A stretch of DNA of 64,000 nt. It comes from Bactrocera neohumeralis (taxonomy: Eukaryota; Arthropoda; Insecta; Diptera; Tephritidae). The stretch covers positions 77,182,215 through 77,246,214 of the forward strand of contig NC_065920.1 in NCBI RefSeq assembly GCF_024586455.1, given 5' to 3'. Below are positions 51,801 through 63,892 of the stretch, in pieces. The notes beneath the pieces were generated by a model. The model was not told the DNA's origin, did not search any database, and saw only the letters and a program-made list of their open reading frames with translations. The translations under genes and the position numbers were made by a program. Numbering within the stretch: position 1 is the stretch's first letter; the number at the start of each line of letters is the position of its first letter.

Positions 51801-53940
51801 ATCCACTGAATTTGATTGGAAAAATAGGAGGACTCAGTGTAATCGGCTCCCAAAACTATAAACGCGTTTTTCTCGAAACACTTCATATTCGATGAGGAAA
51901 AAATCTCCGAAACGATTGGACCAATCGTATTGAATTTTCACACAATCTTCTTAGATATGGCTTAGATGTCAGGTAACGATCGAAAGAACAGATTTTTTTT
52001 AATAATAATTTCAATTGTTAAATCGCTCTGGGGTGTAATTTCTTTCACAAAAAGGGATTTTTGTTGGAGAAACCTCCATTTTGTCAAAAATCAAAATATC
52101 GATTTCACCTTCGATCTTCAATATTTAAAATATATGTATATATGTATGTACATATGTATTTTTTTTTGGGTTTGAGATAATTTAAACATAAAAATGTTTC
52201 TCACCGCCAGATACTTTTTCGGATTTCCACCTGGAGATCGTCTACGGTATCAAAGGATATCACATATTTCAAAATTATTCGTTGATTGTTTAAGTAAATT
52301 TAATTCTGTACTTTATTTTTATTTATTTATTAATTAAAACGGCTCTTAAAAAATTCTCGAAAAAACACGTGTGCCGTAAAGCACACTTTCTTTCCCCCAT
52401 ACCCCCATCGTTTTTGCTACTCTTCCGGCGTTAACACATCCGTTTTATCTATTCTAACTGTTGTCATTTGTGATTTTCAGCTTTCACATTTTATGATTGG
52501 ACTTGGATTTTATGCTCACAGTTTCGCTAAAATTTTTCGTATTTTCCTTTTTCTTTACAGTGTCACTAACAGCAACAACAACAGCAATATACGCAATAAC
52601 GCAACATTCCTTTCGCTGAAGTGAGTTGAGCGCGCCGCTGAGCATAATCGAAGGCCGTAAAGTCGATGGCATAAAGAAGGAAAGAAGGCAAGTAAAATAG
52701 AAAACATTTGACCTCAGTTGTATGTAGACGATTGTTGTTCACTTCGGAAGCCGGCATATAGTAGTGTATTGCCAGAGTTGGTAGCGTTGCGCGTAAAGTC
52801 TGATACCAAAGTAAAAATACCGAGCTCAAAAAGGATGCTATAAAAATAGCATGCAATAAAAACAAAGAAGTAGAAGATACATATGCGGAAAAGCAAGCAA
52901 ATATCAAGAAAATAGCAAGCAAACACAGCGGCAGCGGCATTAACAAAATCAACAACACATTGTTAACATTTAGTACAGTGTTGCACAAAGTTGAAGGCTT
53001 GCGTTGTGCTGCGCTGTGTTGCGTTGCGTCTTCAGCAGCAACAGCAGCTCAGGTTTACACTCATTAGCGAGGCAGCACACGCTTCTTTGGCTTCATTTCC
53101 CTCGAAATAGTAAGCAAAAGAAATCTAAAGTCAACAATCGAAGACACCACCACCACCACCACTGCTACCGGCCGACAACGAAAGAATACCGATACCGACA
53201 CCGACGTCTGGTCCGTCCGTTCATTCGTCCGATACAGATAGACAACAACGCTTTCTATGGGGTTTCGTTTCGTTTACGTCTACTTCTTACTATAAAAGTG
53301 TTGGCGTTCGTCATTTGCGCTGACAACGGTATGTGTTTTTGTCGGTGCACACTACGCACCTCTTAGCATATAGACAAACTTTTTTCTTACTTTTTTTCAA
53401 TTTTTTTGTGTAATTTGCTGTATGCGTGCGTGCCCCCCAATGACGAACGTCGGCCATTGACTGGTGACTGTCTGTCGTAATTAATGTATGTATGCGTGTG
53501 TGTGTTTTGTCTGCTAGTTGATTTTTTATGTGTGTGTACGATTTGAACCTCTGCTCGAGCGTGCGCGTTAATCGCACTTATAGAACCGAATGCGTTTCAG
53601 CACATACCTACTGTATTTGTGTGTAGCTAGAAACTAGTCTCGCTTGATCTATGATTTTTGTATGTACTTATATGCAATACTGTCTGTTCTGTTTTGTGTT
53701 AGTGCGTCTGGTTTACGCATTTGTCTGTACGTCTCGTTTGTTTAATCGTACGCAAATGTAGCGCTAGAATCGCAAGCATCCGCTGCGTTTTGCTGAACTA
53801 ATAACAGAACTTTTTGCTGTGATTTGGCTTGGAAACTAGAGGCTGCTTATTGGGAAGGTATTAAAAAAGCTTGATCTAAATTCGAAAATATTCGGCTTCA
53901 TTCGTCAATATAATGCACAATAATTTTAACTTGCGCCATA
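48856..53940. other. Probable spi intron, no gene seen
   Basis: Contains a very AT-rich low-complexity block at 50150-50620 and a dispersed-repeat segment at about 51950-52110 shared with 20.1 kb. ACATATGTATGT motifs occur near 50998 and 51160. The longest frames (162 and 134 residues, at 50812 and 51227) are hydrophobic low-complexity and lack homology signals. Confidence 0.45.
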
Positions 53941-53949
53941 TCAGTTGAT

Positions 53950-53998
53950 CGCGTTACTTCGGGGATTTGGTACCCGTTACAACAACAATAACATAATT
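53950..53998 (+). mobile_element. 3' tail of the jockey-type LINE
   Basis: GGGGATTTGGTACCCGTTAC followed by an AACAACAATAACATAA tail matches the LINE terminus at 44010. Only the very end is recognisable. Confidence 0.55.
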
Positions 53999-54028
53999 TT
54001 TTGTCGAGCACAACAATTACTTTTATAC

Positions 54029-54455
54029 CTACCTAATACTGCAAAAAGTCTGTATATAAACGAACGAGTCCTCAGTTTTTGAGATATTGATCTGAAATTT
54101 TGCACACATCTGTTTCTCTCCAAACAGCTGATCATTTGTCATAACCGCCAAAGTGGGACCAATATAGCCTTGAACAATCAAAGCCACATACTCCGATCCC
54201 ACGACAATGGGGTCAACGTAAACGAAACGGACAATTTTTATCAACTCGTCAGAATTCTGCCCTTACAACAACAACAACATTAAAGTCAAGTGCTTGTATG
54301 GAAAACTTTTTTATTCGAAAATATATATTCACGAAATGTGGTATGGCTTATTATTATAATAGGCAACGAAACAATCTTCGAAGAAATTGTGCAGATCGGA
54401 CCACTATAGCATATAGCTGTCATATAAAGTTAACGACAAAAATGATGTTCTTATA
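54029..54455 (+). repeat. Dispersed repeat copy
   Basis: It carries CAGCTGATCATTTGTCATAA near 54125 and GGACCACTATAGCATATAGC near 54398, in the same orientation as the copy in the EPT1 intron. An ACAACAACAACATTAAAG stretch interrupts it near 54267. Confidence 0.65.
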
Positions 54456-57450
54456 TGAGAAAAAAATTTATTTGAAGATTAGATTCGTTAATATTTTGTC
54501 TTGTTGTTGTTTACTTTGTGCGGCACATCCTCATTGGTTGTGCGCGACATTTCTGAAAGTTCAAACGAGTATTTGCGAATTTTTAAAATCCAAGGCCTCA
54601 TTAATAGAATTTAATAAAGCGAGCATTGCACTTTGAAACACACAACAACAAATGTTCGAATTTCCTGTCTGCGTGAATCATATTGCGTTATCAAATACTT
54701 TTAATCTGTTTTCGAACGCAAAATTTGTATTTACTTCGCAGTTGAAGAACATAAATGCAAATATGCGAAACATTAAATCGGATTCGCTATAAGAACTGTA
54801 CTCGAAAATTAATCTACGCATTTTATACATCTTCGATCCATATGAAAATTGCATTTTCGAGTAACCCACGCTTTTATGTGCCCATAACGAATCACTTGCG
54901 TTCCGAAAACGCAGCGTTCAAGCGTGTTCGAAAACAAAAATTAAGCGCGTAGGCGCAGTGCAGCTTACAACGGAAACAACAAATTTCATATTCGGTTTAC
55001 AGTTGTTATTCTCATTTTCGTGCAAGTTTTTGGTTCATTTGGCAGGCACTAACCAACATACAAACAACTTGGTGGTTTTGTCTATGCACTTAACAGTTTA
55101 GAATGCGCTGCTTTCGCCTTCGTCGTCGCTTCATTGGTTGCGGTGTGGTGCTGTGCGGTGAGGTGAGACGTGCCGAACGTTGTTATGGGGATTTATTTTT
55201 GGTTGTTCCCCACTTCCGTTCTCCGCTTTTATGCACTCGCAACAACGACGAGCACATAGCCGAGGTATTTTCAATGCGTCGCGTCACCATTTACCCTGGC
55301 CCTGTCCTATTCCAATCGTTTCATCTCATTGAATTTTGTTGTTGCTGCTCTTCTGTACGTCGTACAACGAGCGGAGCGACAGAGCGCTGCTCCCATGCAA
55401 GCGCTGACCGGTTGTTCTGCTTCTGCTGTGCTACTATTACTCTGCGCTTTGTTGGTATTGGCTGCGTGTTGGCGATGATGCGACGGCCGCGGCGATGGCG
55501 GGTGCAGAGACTCATTCATGTGTACGCTGTTGTGGTCGTCGTCGTCGCCGCCGTCGTCGTCACTACTCATTCATTCATTCATTAATCCGTAACTTGTCAT
55601 AGCGTACACACCGTATTGTCGCGTGGCGCGCTTGAATAGTGGGACGTTGTATGGCGCGCATGGTGGTGTGGTGCACCATTGGGGCCGCAAAACAAACGAT
55701 CAGCGCTCAATTCGTGTTGTTGCATATGAATACATATATTCGGTGCAAAAAAGCCGCACCTTTTAGCGTTTTGCCGCTCGCTGTGGTATTCGTTCGTCGT
55801 GTTTGTATGGCGCGTTCGTCGCATTGTTGTATCAGCAAGTAAGAAATTTCCGTTATGACTGCATAGTTTGAATTTTATCCGCGCGTTCGTTCGGGTACGT
55901 GTTGTGCTCCGTGTGTATCTGAAGTGTTGGTGGTGGTTGTTGTCGTTGTCGTTGTCGTTGTGTGCGCGCGTGCGCTTGGCATTCCAAAGATTTGAGTTCG
56001 CTCATTCAATACTCAATTTGTGCCGTTTAGTTTAAAGCCGTAAGGTGGTGCGTATGCGGGGTCAGTAGACACACTTTCTTACACCTGAACAAAAAAACTA
56101 AACAAAAATAACATTTAAGTACAATATTTGACTAATGTGGCAGAGCACTATTATAAAAAAAGTGTACTGATAAAAATAAATTGTTTTTTTTTAATTAAAA
56201 AACTATAAAATGGCTTAGCATAAATTTCGCAGCTCATAAAATATATTATTATATTATTTGTGTTAAGAAAGTGCAAGCAATCAACTTTCGCCGTGTAATT
56301 TATCATCGCACTTTAAAACAACAACAACAAACAAGCAGCAAGTGGCTACATAGCTCACCCTATACACCTGTCGAAGGCAAGGAATGTGTGTGTCACCACT
56401 TTACATATGTATGTATGTACATATGTACATATGCGCATCCTCATGTCGTATATTATATTTCTCGCGTTTTGCGTTTTTTGCGTTTTAAATAAATTGAATT
56501 GACAATATTAATAGTCGTCATTTGTCTACACACCTCACCTCGATTATAATCGCTACGGTTAGCTAGCTGTATTGGGCGGGCAAACCGCTTGTATTCGCGC
56601 CAGTTATTGAATTTTTTGGAGTGACGTCTTTTTTAGGCCCCACTTTCGGTTGCTAAAGCGTATTCAAACAATTAGAATTCCAAAATATTCATGCGCGTGT
56701 CGCTTTATTATAGACGATGCTTGCTAACTACAAAGAAAAATATCAATGAATATATAAAACAACAATAACAACATTTTTGTGCCATTTTTTATGTTACTTA
56801 ATTTTTGTTTTTTTGCGAATTCGGCAAAGTTCCAAATGCGTGTGGTTTTCAACTATCTCTGTGTGATTCAAACACATACATGCTTACATATATAGTGTTG
56901 ATTCATATATGTATGTCTGTATATCTGTTATGCCACGCGCAGGTCGGTTGAAGATATTCAAAGTCATTGAATTAATAAATTGGCTAATGGCATAACGCTA
57001 GCTCCTTCAGTTTGCGCGCTATTGTCAACGCTTGTTCCAATTCGGCGCAACTACTTAATATTCTGTGTTAAATTTGTGAAAAACAAAGCCGCCAAAGCCA
57101 AGGCGTTATTAATAAAGTTGTTGTGGCATAGAAAGAAGAAGAAAAAAAACCGTCTGCAAAAATGCGAACGCGTCAACATGGTCAGATCAGCATCATAAGA
57201 TCAAGCCGATCATCATGAGCTCATGCGAAGACAACAAAACAAATAAGAAGCGACTGTGAATAGTGGTGAAAGCATGTATTGCGTGTACATATACATACAT
57301 ATGTATGTATGTACATGTATTTATGTGGTCCAAGTACAGTTGTGCTGATCTTGACCTACACACATACACATAAGAAATTTTAATTTGTTGCTAAGCATGA
57401 ATTAATAATTACTTTCTTGCATTTTCTTAAATGATTAGTGCTTCGATGTC
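54456..57450. other. Probable spi intron; GC-richer block at 55.1-56.05 kb
   Basis: The 55100-56060 section is clearly richer in G+C and CpG than its surroundings. It has (GTC)n at 55533-55561, (CATT)n at 55568-55583 and TTGTCGTTGTCGTTGTCG near 55940, and is followed by GGGTCAGTAGAC (initiator-like) near 56059. This may be an enhancer or an alternative promoter. Open frames there (for example 55103-55585) lack protein signatures. Confidence 0.35.
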
Positions 57451-57454
57451 ATCT

Positions 57455-57790
57455 ACTATTTCTTCGAAGTTTGTACCGCTGCCATGGATCGTGAAGGTAT
57501 CAATTCAAATAAAGAGGTTTCTTTACAATAACTTGATTTTGAACGATCAGTTTGTATGACATCTACATATATGCTATAGTAGTCCGATATCTGCATTTCC
57601 GACAAATGAGCAGCTTCTTGTGGCGAAAAGAATGTGTGCAAAATTTCAGATCGATATCTCACAAACTGATGTACTGGTTCGCGATCAATTCACAAAAAGA
57701 CGAGCATGGCTAAATGCACGCAAGTCGTTACCCTGAACCTCCTGGCAAGCTTTATATACCCTGCTCAGCGTATAAAAAGCGATCTTGTAT
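57455..57790 (-). repeat. Dispersed repeat copy, reverse orientation
   Basis: It contains GATTTTGAACGATCAGTTTG, then ATATGCTATAGTAGTCCGAT, and ends near 57767 with TATACCCTGCTCAGCGTATA. Read on the minus strand this is the start, middle and core of the same family as in the EPT1 intron. Confidence 0.7.
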
Positions 57791-59730
57791 GGCATTATTA
57801 TGTGCTCGATCTGCAAAATACATTCACACATCTCACCTAAGAACGGCTATTTAAACACGAGCTTCCGTCCCGTTCACAGTGGCAAGCAAAATTGTGCTAA
57901 TGACCCAGGTAAATGAATCTGTAACAATTTGTTTAACGCACGTCAGCTGTTATAAGCCAAAACGCTTAACGTCATATCATTATATACACTTTTTATTCAG
58001 GACGGAGAAACAATTCGTTTTGCCAAAAAAAAAATGTTCGTATATACGAGTATATATACATATGTATGTATATACAAGTATACAAGCAAAGCTGTACATA
58101 TGTACTTAGGTGCGCATGTATTATATTTGCACATTTAATATGATTTTGAAATCTACAGCCATCGCTTGCACGCATTCAGCGGCTGTCATGTGTGAATGGC
58201 TGGTGGGGTCAAGTGATGCTTGCTGCCACTTTTCGCGCATTTGTAACTTTATTTGAGTTTCTTCTGCAGTCTATACTACATTTTTATTATAAATCAATTA
58301 CAATATGGAACGAAATGATTTTCGCTATCGTTTCGGGAAATTGCCTAGCGCCAGCTTAATTATTAACGCTTCACCACCGTCCATTAAGCTTTGTATGCGC
58401 TGTCTGAATGATATGATTTGATTCTTATATTGTGTGTTATTTTTAAATCCTCAATGCAGTCCAAAGGTCACTAAAATGCTCCGGCATTGCGCCGGTGAAT
58501 CAATTTATGTACGCGCGCCATTACGTGTCGCGTCATGATAAAGCTCAGCGCAGCATTCTTCTCACTTTTGAGACAATTTGCCCCGACAGTGATGATGAAA
58601 TATTCGTAATTATTTAATAAGCGACATTTTGCATATTTTTCCAAGTGTTGCATTGCTCAGATTCAATTATTTTTTAATTACAACTAAATTGTAGTGTGTT
58701 TTTTGCATGAAAATAGTGTCATTGAGCAACAGGTGATCCACTTTGACAAGCTGTATCAATTTGCAACACTTTTTGGTGTTTTTAAAATAGTTTTTCAATT
58801 ATGAAACAAAAAGTTATTTACTATGTATATTTTGTCTGCGAGTTTGCCAGGAAAAGCTTGTTTTATAAAACATAGTCTAATAAAATCAAAAATAAATATT
58901 GAAATTAATTAAAATTACAATGTGAACTACTAAGAAAGGAATCGGTAGCATACGTACATATATTTGCATGTCAAAATATATATTTCTTCGTAATCATTCT
59001 CTAGAGATATGAGTTAAGATGAGTGTATTTTAGTAGTTATCGGAATCTCGAATCTCTTTCGCTTCTCTAAGTTTGTCATCCTTATTAATGTATATCAGTA
59101 TGTGATACACAAATGTATGTATGTATACTGTATCTGTATGCTGCTGATACTACGTGCGCTGCGGTGACTTGTTGAGTGACAAGCGAAATAATACATTTCT
59201 GTGGTTGCTTTATGCTGGCACTTTTTTCCTTTTTATTCTTATCAACTGTTCAAAGCGGAGTTTAAAAAAAAAACTAAAAAATTCTCATCTGCGCGGTGAA
59301 ATTCTTTTTAATTATATTTTCTTCGTTTTATGTTTTTTTTTGTTTTTAGAAATCGGTACTAATGTGACTTTAACCTTGATGTGGAGCAAGATTATGAAGC
59401 ATACAATTTTTTTTTACCACACTGACTACATACTTATCGATCATTTTAGAAATTACGAATTGCTGATTGTATGTGTGTGACGCGTGTTTATTTTTTGTTT
59501 TATCAAAATTGATGCTGACTTTCAAATCTTTAATAACATCGCGCAGAAGACAATGAAAATGCTGCTAAAATATAAAATTCTAAGTTTTGTTCTATATTTG
59601 TATGGGTGTTATTAGCGCACTTGGTGGTGACGCTCGGCAGTAAATTCATTTGAATTTGGCGCAATTTTCTTTGATGTTTTATAAATTAAGAAAGAAGAAA
59701 ACGAATCATGCCTGTACTTACTGATAGAAT
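57791..59730. other. Probable spi intron, no gene seen
   Basis: AT-rich sequence with an ACATATGTATGTATATAC tract near 58058. No coding frame or recognised RNA until the microRNA cluster. Confidence 0.45.
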
Positions 59731-59829
59731 TGTGTCATTCTTCAAAGTGGCTGCGAAATGTTGACATTTTCTGCTTAAAATATATTTTTGAAATTCATAT
59801 CACAGCCAGCTTTGAGGAGCGTCGCGATT
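59731..59829 (+). ncRNA. mir-2b-2: mir-2b-2 microRNA hairpin
   Basis: The 3' arm holds mature miR-2b at 59798-59820: TATCACAGCCAGCTTTGA followed by GGAGC. The 5' arm CTTCAAAGTGGCTGCGAAAT pairs with it around an AT-rich loop. In the 5' arm the fly GGTTGTGAAATG is GGCTGCGAAATG here, a small change in the passenger strand. First member of a three-hairpin cluster on the same strand as spi. miR-2 family members repress pro-apoptotic and other K-box 3' UTRs. Confidence 0.95.
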
Positions 59830-59920
59830 CTAAAGCATTAACGGAGACATTAACAATGATAAGCGAAAAATTGCAAATTTTCATGATTTTTTTTTAAGAA
59901 AAAAAAAAACAAATAAAATT

Positions 59921-59983
59921 TTATAAGAAAAAATTAAAAAAATTGTATAAGAAAAAATTAAAAAAATTGTATAAGAAAAAAAG
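59921..59983. repeat. 24-bp tandem repeat, about 2.5 copies
   Basis: ATAAGAAAAAATTAAAAAAA plus TTGT begins at 59923, 59947 and (partial) 59971. Confidence 0.9.
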
Positions 59984-60244
59984 TATACATATATAAAATT
60001 TTATAAAAAAAATGTCCATCATCGATTTGGAAAATGTGAAAAGTGCACAATGAGCTTTAAAAATTATGTTATCACCATATTAAAACTAAAATGTGTAAAT
60101 TGGTTTGGAAAAAAATTAAAATTTTTGTTTTTATAAATTACGCATTTCATATTAGTAATTCATTCGCCATAATCCTTACAACACATATCAAGTAGACAGC
60201 GTTATAGTTTATTATATATCAGAACAATAACAAAATACGTTTGT

Positions 60245-60316
60245 CTAAATCTCACAAAGTGGTTGTGAAATGCTCTATTTGAAACTGCATATCACAGCCA
60301 GCTTTGATGAGCTTAG
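60245..60316 (+). ncRNA. mir-2a-1: mir-2a-1 microRNA hairpin
   Basis: Mature miR-2a at 60290-60312 (TATCACAGCCAGCTTTGA followed by TGAGC) lies in the 3' arm. The 5' arm CTCACAAAGTGGTTGTGAAA and the closing CTAA/TTAG stem pair with it. The flank GATGAGCTTAGC is that of Drosophila mir-2a-1. The mature sequence starts 492 bases after that of mir-2b-2. Confidence 0.95.
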
Positions 60317-60727
60317 CTGGACGTCTTCCTAAGAGCTGCACCAAACAAAACCAAGAACCAACCAACCTAAACGAACAATCATGAAAATCTGTCACAAAAA
60401 AGATTACCATTCACTCGAATAACATGCAATTACAAAGCACATTCATACACACACACACATACCTATACATGCAAGTAGTGCGCATACACACACACACACG
60501 TGCAGAGCGCGACCATAAGCACACTGTGCTCACACACGAAACGCTGCAGGATACTCCATTCTCCATAAATTGCATAAATGTCAACATCATCAGCCATCAA
60601 CTCGGTTAACCGGCGCTTGCAGCTTGGAAATGTCATTTAAAATAATAGTAATGCAAAAAAAAACAATAAAAATAAAAACGAAACAACAAAAAGTTTGAAA
60701 GTAAAAAGTGGCTATAAAATGTTGCTT

Positions 60728-60799
60728 ATCTAAGCCTCATCAAGTGGTTGTGATATGGATTCTCAACGCATATCACAGCCAGCTTTGATGAGCTAGGAT
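60728..60799 (+). ncRNA. mir-2a-2: mir-2a-2 microRNA hairpin
   Basis: Mature miR-2a at 60771-60793 lies in the 3' arm. The precursor start ATCTAAGCCTCATCAAGTGG and end GAGCTAGGAT match my memory of Drosophila mir-2a-2 almost base for base. Changes are confined to the loop. The mature sequence starts 481 bases after that of mir-2a-1. Same strand as spi, so processing from the spi primary transcript is likely. Confidence 0.95.
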
Positions 60800-61848
60800 A
60801 ATCAACGGGGGACAGCGCTCTACAAAAAGCTAATTAGAAAAAATTGTGATTATAAAAAATATAATGAATTGGTTTGACTGACAATATGTGCTAAATTGAA
60901 AATATAAAAATTGGTGTTTAAAAAGAAAATGAGAAATCAGAAAATTCGTTAGTGATTTGGTTAAAATTTACATAATAAAATAAAAACAATTCAGCCATAA
61001 AAAAATATATAATAAAAATTAAATTGCGAGTAAATTATTAAATACAAAATTATAATAGAAATTAAATTGCACGAACGAGCGAAAACAATGAATAAAGCGA
61101 ATTTCCTAAAATGTTGAAAGACTCATGCCTGCATTTTCACACAGTCATCGAATGCACCGATTTGTGTTTACCTATCTTTATTTACAATTCATTCAAAAAT
61201 TTTTACGCTTATCGCACAATTGTAATGTTTGCAGCTCATTTTACACACATGCATACATACATACGTCATACCTTAGTCATTGGCAATTTAAAGTGAATCG
61301 CTGGTTGTGGCGCCGTGAGTATTGCTGCACTTTGCCCCTGAATGCATGAGTGCTGCGTCAGTGGGTCGAACGCGCGGTACTTTCTCTAATATGTCTATGA
61401 CATACTAATATTTCTATGCACTATGCCTATGTATGACGCATATTACTTTCTCGAAAGGTCCTTATTGTATAATGACTTCAGAATACCAATTAGTAATTGG
61501 GGATTTTTAGCTATTTTTATTTCGTTAGTTAAAATTGCAACTTCTTGTTGTTATAGATTCATTTTTTTGTCATATTTTTTGTATATATTTTTAAATAAAT
61601 ACAATTTTTTTGGGGGGTGAGAAATTCCAAGTCAGGGTGATGGTACTAGGTCAGTATAGTAAAACCATCAAAGGGTTTGGCGTTCGTATGTGTCAGTTTT
61701 TTTTATGACCTTTTAAATTTTTTCCTTATCTTGATGTTTTTCCGCTTAGTTTTTTTTTATGTTAAACTATGAAATCCAAAATAATTCCATTTTCGAAGAC
61801 AAATAAACTTGTACAGTCTGCATAAATGGACATTTTAACTGTTTAAGA
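60800..61848. other. Probable spi intron, no gene seen
   Basis: Mostly A-rich sequence. No fourth miR-2 hairpin was found. Short ORFs at 61111-61349 and 61423-61620 show no family signature. Confidence 0.45.
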
Positions 61849-62245
61849 AAAATTAATAGGTACTTTTTCTGGTGCACCTTTGTCTTCTATCATGGTTTGT
61901 AGCCTTCTATTTATAGAATACACCAAATTGTGTATAAGTTCAAGCGGTATGTTTGCCCATATTTTCTGAAGAGCAGCCTTAACCTCATTTCTGGTATTAA
62001 CTTTGCGCTCTCGTAACTTCGTCTTCAGATAGGTCCACAGGTGTAAATGGGATTGAGGTCTGGCCTATGCGGGAGATGTGGCAGCACTTTTTTCACATTG
62101 TACAACAACCATTCCGTAACCCATAAAGCACAAACTTTTGCATGCAATAGTAATCTATTCTATACATAATCCCTTCGATGAAACAAGGTAACCGACGCTA
62201 CTTGTTCCCGCGGCACCTATTTTGCTTCCATTGAACCGCACACAT
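61849..62245 (-). mobile_element. Tc1-family transposase fragment
   Basis: Minus-strand translation gives CFIEGIMYRIDYYCM (62195-62140; FIEG is a Tc1 landmark). After a frameshift comes LWTYLKTKLRERKVNTRNEV, then INRRLQTMIEDKGAPEKV at the C-terminus. The region between has lost the DPKHT-type motif. It is a different Tc1 lineage from the element at 42.4 kb. Confidence 0.8.
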
Positions 62246-62819
62246 CCTTCATGATGACACTCTTATTTAATTGTTTATCGTTTAGCCTCCTTCTACTTCT
62301 TCTCTATTGGCGTAGACATCGCTTACGCAGTTATAGCCCAGTTTACAACAGCGGGACAGTCGTTCTTCTTTTTTGCAGTTTAGCACCAATTGGAGATTAC
62401 TTCTCCACCTAGTCTTTCCAACGGCTTCTAACGGCGGGTACCGCGTCGAATACTTTCAGAGATTGAGAGGAAGATTTACAGGCTCTGGTCAAACATTGGC
62501 TAGAGAACAAAAGTACTCGCGAAACCGGCAATATTAAAATAAAAGCACATACTATTCTTCAGTACATACATACATACATATTTGCTAAATTCAAAAAGAG
62601 TAGTGGAGTTGGAAGACTTGATGGTGTAAAACGCCAAAAAAATTTGCATGCCTCAGGCTGAAAGTAAAGCTGAAATAGTTTAAGAGACATGTCCCTTCGA
62701 AGTTAAAATATTTCTCTGGACAACGTATTCTTGATACATGGTTCGGAAAGTAGTACACAAGCTGTTGCTTTGTCAGCATACAAATTTTTGCCTGAATTCT
62801 TAATAAAAAAAAATTGAAT

Positions 62820-63000
62820 CTTGTATAAGAAACAATTTGTAAAAGAAAATTTCAATATTTTTTTTATTGCCTAAAAATTTAAGCAAAATTTTTTAAGTTG
62901 AAATAAGAAACGCTTGATAAACAAAACCGTAAAAGAGAATTTCAATATTTTTTATTTATTAAAAACTTAAGCAAAAAAATAAAATTAAAATTTTTGTACT
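62820..63000. repeat. Tandem duplication, about 90 bp period
   Basis: GTAAAAGAAAATTTCAATAT near 62839 and GTAAAAGAGAATTTCAATAT near 62929. Both continue through a T-run to TTAAGCAAAA. Confidence 0.75.
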
Positions 63001-63161
63001 AATTAAAAATTTTGAGTTTTTAACTTTTTGGTGTAAAATTTAATGTATTTTTAGTTTCCAGTTTCTTCTATTGTTTTTAAATATAAGCTTTCCACTTAGT
63101 TTGAACTATACTTGTTACAGATAGCTTAAAAAATGTAATTCGTTTAATCTTATTTTCGCAG

Positions 63162-63892
63162 GTATACCACAAAAACAACAAGGACTAACTGATTTTTTAA
63201 CACTTTTCAACATCGAAATTTGCCTGTTTTTACAATATTTATTAAATATAATTAATATAAGTATAAGGTGTTCTTGTAAACACAACTGTGTGCGTAGTTA
63301 AGTCCGATTAATTGTATCAAAAGTGTGTGAAAATACCGCTATAACGTTATATGTGCGTACATGTCCGACAATTGTGATAGCAAGTTAGTAATTTAGCAAC
63401 TTGATTTAACTGTTTATTAAAGTCATACGTTCTAGTTACACCACTCACATCATAAAGTGTAGAATATTAAACCAAAAATATAATTGTAACAGAAGTGAAA
63501 AAAGCTGTGAAAGTCGCTAACAAAAATTTTGTATTATTTGTGGGCATGTAAATTTCTGTAATTACTGTAATAATAACCTCGAAAAAGTAACTGAAATCAA
63601 AGATCTTGAATTTTAAGTAAACGAAGCATAAAACTATAAGAAAGTTATCGAAACTTATTTAAGTTTTCACGTCCATGTTTTTAAATAATTAAATGCATAA
63701 CATCAACTGAATTCCACTTTGAATAATTTCCATTCCAACAAACAGTATTTTGTGAACCGAAAACCAAAACTGATACAAGTTTTCAACTCACACATCCTAC
63801 ACTTATTCACTCACTCACTCAAGTATTGAACACATTCTCTTAATTAAGTAACTTTATTTCTATAAGTAAACTAAACGCTAATTCTGAACATC
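63162..63892 (+). other. spi: Candidate 5' UTR exon part of spi
   Basis: A pyrimidine-rich stretch ending TTATTTTCGCAG (63150-63161) is a good acceptor. From there to the ATG at 63893 the sequence has no strong splice signals and many short upstream ORFs, like a long fly leader. The boundary is inferred. Confidence 0.4.

Noticed and set aside
55103..55585. 160-residue plus-strand frame in the GC-richer block
   Set aside because: Open because of GC and GTC-repeat content (valine runs); a frame on the other strand is also open; no domain.
60800..61100. Search for a fourth miR-2 family hairpin after mir-2a-2
   Set aside because: No further TATCACAGCC core on either strand.
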